A stretch of 7,330 nt of DNA, taken from an uncultured Bacteroidales bacterium (GTDB lineage: Bacteria > Bacteroidota > Bacteroidia > Bacteroidales > UBA932). Both the position numbers and the translations under genes were made by a program. This document shows positions 5,443-7,330 of the stretch, piece after piece; within the stretch, counting starts at the first letter, position 1; the number at the start of each line of letters is the position of its first letter. The DNA is taken from NCBI GenBank assembly GCA_946405485.1, contig CAMJHJ010000123.1, positions 1 through 7,330 of the forward strand, in the 5' to 3' direction. Below the pieces are notes generated by a model. The model saw nothing but the letters and a program-made list of their open reading frames with translations. It did not search any database and was not told the DNA's origin.

Positions 5443-6390
5443 ATGCCGCACGTGAGGATGACGATGCCGGTGGAGCTGCCGGAGCCGGAAGTGATCGATG
5501 TCGGGTCGCTGCTGGCGTCGTGCCTTTCGGGGGAGATTGAGATGATCTGCGTCCTTGGGCCGACGGCTTCCGGCAAGACCCGCTACGCAGTTCAACTGGC
5601 TCGCGAACTGAACCGCCTCGCCGGGGCGCTGCCGGGCGGCTGCGGTTCGCAGCAGGGGGCTTCGTCCATCCTCGCATCCGGCGTCATCCGCTCCGCGGAT
5701 AACTTGTCTGCTGCGGCTGAGGGCGCCCCCGTGCAAGCGAACCTGGCAGCCGATTCCTCCGGCAGCGCCCCGGCGAAGGTCGAGATTATTTCGGCGGATT
5801 CGCGGCAGGTGTATGTCGGGATGGACATCGGGAGCGGGAAGGACCTGGAAGAATACGGTGAGATCCCGGTGCATCTGGTGGATATCGCGCCGGCGGGCAG
5901 CAAATACAATGTGTACCGCTACCAGCAAGATTTCGCGCGGGTGTATGCCGACATCCGCCGACGCGGCTGCATCCCCCTCCTCTGCGGCGGGACGGGCCTG
6001 TACATCGAAGCGGCGGCGCGGGGGTATGATTTCGGGAAAGACCAGCCGACGGTAGACCCTTCGCTGCTCCCTTCCCGGACGTTCTTTATCGGGACATTGG
6101 TATCAAGGGAGGTCCGTAACGATCGGATAGACAAGCGTTTGCGGGAGCGGCTCGAGCATGGGCTGATCGAAGAGGTCCGCGGCCTGCTCGACAGCGGGAT
6201 TCCCGCCGAAGACTTGATCTACTATGGCCTGGAATACAAGTTCGTCACCCAGCACGTCCTCGGGATCCTCTCGTACGACGAGATGTTCGCCCTCCTGTCC
6301 AACGCCATCCACCAATTCGCCAAACGCCAGATGACCTGGTTCCGCGGCATGGAACGCGACGGCGTCGTCATCCACTGGGTGGAAGTCTAG
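5443..6390 (+). CDS. miaA: tRNA (adenosine-37) dimethylallyltransferase, interrupted by a coding repeat and internally shortened
   Basis: MiaA transfers the dimethylallyl group of DMAPP to N6 of A37 in tRNAs reading UNN codons. The P-loop GPTASGKT is at residues 39-46, ISADSRQVYVGMDIGSGKDL at 116-135 (with the tRNA-contacting DSRQ), LLCGGTGLYIEAA follows, and near the end come LIYYGLEYKF and IHQFAKRQMTWFRGMERDG, typical of a Bacteroidota MiaA subgroup. Three oddities appear. First, residues about 59-112 are encoded by a palindromic repeat. Second, about 33 residues precede M34 (base 5542), which is where MiaA proteins normally begin, so the true start may be 5542. Third, between GLYIEAAARGYDFG and FFIGTLVSREVR the roughly 60-residue helical block with the R-x-x-RA-x-E-type motif seems missing. 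The frame is intact throughout, but function is uncertain. Confidence 0.85.
   Translation: MPHVRMTMPVELPEPEVIDVGSLLASCLSGEIEMICVLGPTASGKTRYAVQLARELNRLAGALPGGCGSQQGASSILASGVIRSADNLSAAAEGAPVQANLAADSSGSAPAKVEIISADSRQVYVGMDIGSGKDLEEYGEIPVHLVDIAPAGSKYNVYRYQQDFARVYADIRRRGCIPLLCGGTGLYIEAAARGYDFGKDQPTVDPSLLPSRTFFIGTLVSREVRNDRIDKRLRERLEHGLIEEVRGLLDSGIPAEDLIYYGLEYKFVTQHVLGILSYDEMFALLSNAIHQFAKRQMTWFRGMERDGVVIHWVEV
5618..5776 (+). repeat. Palindromic coding repeat, full-length copy in miaA (159 nt)
   Basis: The unit is bounded by a perfect 18-bp inverted repeat: TCGCCGGGGCGCTGCCGG at 5618-5635 and its reverse complement at 5759-5776. Inside, GGCTGC+GGTTCGC (5638-5650) pairs with GCGAACC+GCAGCC (5737-5743 and 5746-5751, two-base bulge), and the tip is a tight hairpin ATCCGC-TCC-GCGGAT (5686-5700) close to the centre of the palindrome. 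Its length is exactly 53 codons and it has no stop in the miaA frame. It separates the P-loop helix (LARELN, ending at residue 57) from the EIISADSRQ strand, which are directly joined in ordinary MiaA proteins. Bases 5709-5747 and 5640-5657 recur inverted in trmB. The 51 nt at 5658-5708 are unique to this copy. Confidence 0.9.
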
Positions 6391-6398
6391 TTTTTTCG

Positions 6399-6406
6399 TA
6401 TCTTTG
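6399..6406 (+). promoter_or_regulatory. Bacteroidota -7 promoter box for smpB
   Basis: TATCTTTG matches the Bacteroidota primary-sigma -7 consensus TAnnTTTG. It lies in the 24-base gap between miaA and smpB, preceded by a T-run (6391-6396). A clear TTTG-type -33 element about 20 bases upstream is not visible; that stretch is the end of miaA. Transcription would start only a few bases before the ATG at 6415, giving a leaderless or nearly leaderless smpB mRNA. Confidence 0.75.
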
Positions 6407-6414
6407 CAGCCACT

Positions 6415-6867
6415 ATGCCGAAAGCCAAGAGCAAAATACAGGTGACCAACCGCAGGGCCTCGTTCGACTACGAGTTCCTGGAGACCTATACGGCGGGCAT
6501 CGTGCTGGTGGGGACGGAGATCAAATCCATCCGCACCGGCAAGGCTTCCCTCCAGGACGCCTATTGCTATTTCGACATGGCGGGCCAGCTCTATGTCCGC
6601 GGTCTCAACATCGCCCAATATTTCTGGGGCTCCTGGGGGCAGCACGAACCTACCCGCGACCGTAAGTTGCTGCTTACCAAGCGCGAGCTGAAGCACCTGC
6701 GTAATGCTTACAAGCAGAAAGGCCTCACCATCGTCGCCGTCAAGCTCTTCGTTGCGGACAACGGCTACGCCAAACTGGTGATCGCCCTCGCCAAGGGTAA
6801 AAAGGAGTACGACAAGCGCCAGTCCATCAAGGAAAAGGATATCCGCCGCGAACTCGACCGCGGCTAG
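6415..6867 (+). CDS. smpB: SsrA-binding protein SmpB
   Basis: A 150-residue protein, full length for the family. SmpB binds tmRNA (SsrA) and brings it to stalled ribosomes for trans-translation. The OB-fold core shows [29 protein letters not shown] (12-40) with the conserved GTEIKS, then [22 protein letters not shown] (77-87) and [10 protein letters not shown]. The basic C-terminal tail [16 protein letters not shown] (127-142), which folds into a helix in the decoding centre, is intact. The ATG is 9 bases after a Bacteroidota -7 box. The gene follows miaA by 24 bases, so it could be read from its own promoter, from upstream, or both. No strong T-tailed terminator follows the TAG. Confidence 0.96.
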   Translation: MPKAKSKIQVTNRRASFDYEFLETYTAGIVLVGTEIKSIRTGKASLQDAYCYFDMAGQLYVRGLNIAQYFWGSWGQHEPTRDRKLLLTKRELKHLRNAYKQKGLTIVAVKLFVADNGYAKLVIALAKGKKEYDKRQSIKEKDIRRELDRG

Positions 6868-6881
6868 TACAGGTTTGGGAT

Positions 6882-6916
6882 CCTGCTGTCAGGCTTAGGA
6901 ATGGGCCTGTGGCAGG
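6882..6916 (+). terminator. Possible transcript-end hairpin after smpB
   Basis: CCTGC (6882-6886) pairs with GCAGG (6912-6916) and CAGGC (6890-6894) with GCCTG (6905-6909), separated by a small internal loop and a 10-base apical loop. It is 14 bases after the smpB stop. There is no T-tract, so it is at best a weak or processing-type 3' end; it also overlaps the first direct repeat. Confidence 0.25.
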
Positions 6917-6920
6917 TCTG
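6898..6920 (+). repeat. Direct repeat, copy 1 (partner at 6950-6972)
   Basis: This 23-base unit starts GGAATGGGCCTGTGGCAGG and recurs 52 bases downstream at 6950-6972 with one difference (G to A in the middle). A shorter shared stretch TTCTGAAGGG/GTCTGAAGGG (around 6916-6925 and 6942-6951) lies between the copies. Only two copies are seen, so it is not a CRISPR array. Confidence 0.8.
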
Positions 6921-6949
6921 AAGGGTATAGTCCTTCGACAGTTCTGAAG

Positions 6950-6972
6950 GGAATGGGCCTATGGCAGGTCTG
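6950..6972 (+). repeat. Direct repeat, copy 2 (partner at 6898-6920)
   Basis: Second copy of the 23-base unit, 22 of 23 identical to 6898-6920. It is directly preceded by a short hairpin, CCTTC (6932-6936) with GAAGG (6946-6950). Confidence 0.8.
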
Positions 6973-7037
6973 GAACTGAAGCGGGTGGCAAATCCGGTGT
7001 TATAGCGGGTAGAACCGAAGTAGGAGGAAAGCAGAAA

Positions 7038-7053
7038 GGGTCCCTGAGGGCCC
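7038..7053. other. Short GC-rich hairpin in the intergenic region
   Basis: GGGTCC-CTGA-GGGCCC forms a six-pair stem (one T-G pair) with a four-base loop, flanked by AAA on both sides. On the minus strand it would be followed by TTT, so it might contribute to the end of the minus-strand transcript, but it is more than 200 bases from that gene's stop and the T-run is very short. Confidence 0.3.
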
Positions 7054-7236
7054 AAAGTGCGGTTTACCCCCCGGTCGAACCCTACCCTAAACGGCAAAAT
7101 ACCCTTTCCAGGGCATAAAGTGCTGTCCACCGGCTTCGGTTTCCCCGGAAAACCATGGACTGTCTACCTGCCAAGGTTTCTCCGGAAAGACAGGGATTGT
7201 CCGCCGACTGCGGATTGCCGGTGTTTATCCCAGATA

Positions 7237-7294
7237 AAACCCTAAGGATCACAGCCCGGAGGCGAAACCCTAAGGATATCACAGCCCGAAGGCG
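7237..7294. repeat. Tandem duplication spanning the stop of the minus-strand gene
   Basis: Two adjacent units, 7237-7264 (28 nt) and 7265-7294 (30 nt), both begin AAACCCTAAGGAT and end AGGCG. They differ by a two-base AT insertion and one G/A substitution. Copy 2 contains the last codons and the TGA stop of the minus-strand gene; copy 1 lies just downstream of that gene and still carries the same stop-region sequence. Confidence 0.85.
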
Positions 7295-7330
7295 GAGCGG
7301 ATGGCGGGGACCATGTCGAGGTCTTCCCAG
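7279..7330 (-). CDS. 3' end of an unidentified minus-strand gene
   Basis: Reading the minus strand from the right edge gives WEDLDMVPAIRSAFGL and then TGA (complement of 7279-7281). The amphipathic, protein-like ending and GC-biased third positions suggest a genuine C-terminus rather than chance, but only 16 residues are visible and I do not recognise the family. The gene converges on smpB. Its last codons lie inside a tandem duplication. Confidence 0.5.
   Translation of the reverse strand, partial: WEDLDMVPAIRSAFGL

Larger units (their letters stand above)
6868..7278. other. Non-coding intergenic region with short repeats
   Basis: About 410 bases lie between smpB and the minus-strand gene end. 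I see no credible gene: the small open frames in it have no recognisable sequence. It holds a direct-repeat pair at 6898-6920 and 6950-6972, a 14-base pair with the pattern GGTTTCYCCGGAAA at 7138-7151 and 7175-7188, several short hairpins, and the start of a tandem duplication at 7237. Its base composition is less GC-rich than the genes. As the genes on either side converge, it probably contains both transcript ends. Confidence 0.6.

Noticed and set aside
5443..6390. Frameshifted miaA pseudogene
   Set aside because: The frame is continuous and the conserved motifs before and after the apparent gap are in one frame, so there is no frameshift; shortening and insertion are reported as oddities instead.
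6898..6972. CRISPR array
   Set aside because: There are only two copies, the repeats are 23 nt, the spacer itself contains related sequence, and no cas gene is nearby.
7060..7092. GGTTCGACC on the minus strand, resembling a tRNA T-loop
   Set aside because: The flanking bases do not form a T-stem, and no acceptor, D or anticodon arms can be built around it.
6864..7130. 88-codon minus-strand open frame in the intergenic region
   Set aside because: It overlaps the smpB stop, reads through direct repeats, and has no recognisable domain or promoter.

Overview
The window is a GC-rich stretch of a Bacteroidota chromosome, most likely order Bacteroidales. The evidence is a Bacteroidota-type -7 promoter box (TATCTTTG) just upstream of smpB, the gene run holB / PSP1-type ricT / GldH-like lipoprotein, genes with no obvious Shine-Dalgarno sequences, and an outer-membrane beta-barrel gene at the left edge. 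Genus cannot be read from the sequence; a GC-rich gut or rumen Bacteroidales lineage is my inference.

Layout. Positions 1-4409 form one tightly packed plus-strand run: the 3' end of a beta-barrel outer-membrane protein, a LOG-family Rossmann protein, a long-chain trans-polyprenyl diphosphate synthase, the DNA polymerase III delta' subunit (holB), a RicT/PSP1 protein and a small GldH-like lipoprotein. Most junctions are a few bases apart or overlap (ATGA twice, and an 11-base overlap), so co-transcription and translational coupling are likely. After a 40-base gap come two tRNA-modification genes, trmB (m7G46 methyltransferase) and miaA (A37 dimethylallyltransferase), then smpB (trans-translation) with its own promoter box. 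Positions 6868-7278 are non-coding and repeat-bearing. The last 52 bases hold the 3' end of a minus-strand gene, whose stop region is tandemly duplicated.

The main discovery is in trmB and miaA. Each gene carries an extra in-frame block inside a conserved enzyme, and the two blocks are copies of one palindromic DNA element in opposite orientations: 39 of 39 bases are identical (42 of 43 extended), plus a second block of 17 of 18. The miaA copy is a 159-nt (53-codon) unit bounded by a perfect 18-bp inverted repeat and sits between the P-loop helix and the DSRQ motif. The trmB copy lies between the DLY segment and the C-terminal FYE segment and lacks exactly 51 nt (17 codons) present in the miaA copy. 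The copies are translated from opposite strands and in non-equivalent phases, so what is shared is the DNA, not a peptide. This resembles the protein-coding palindromic elements known from Rickettsia and Wolbachia; I am not aware of a description in Bacteroidales. A second, unrelated hairpin with a C(TTCG)G tip lies beside the trmB copy. MiaA also appears to lack a block of its usual core, so its activity is in question.

The remaining genes are ordinary housekeeping genes: isoprenoid chain synthesis (probably for menaquinone), replication clamp loading, tRNA modification and ribosome rescue.
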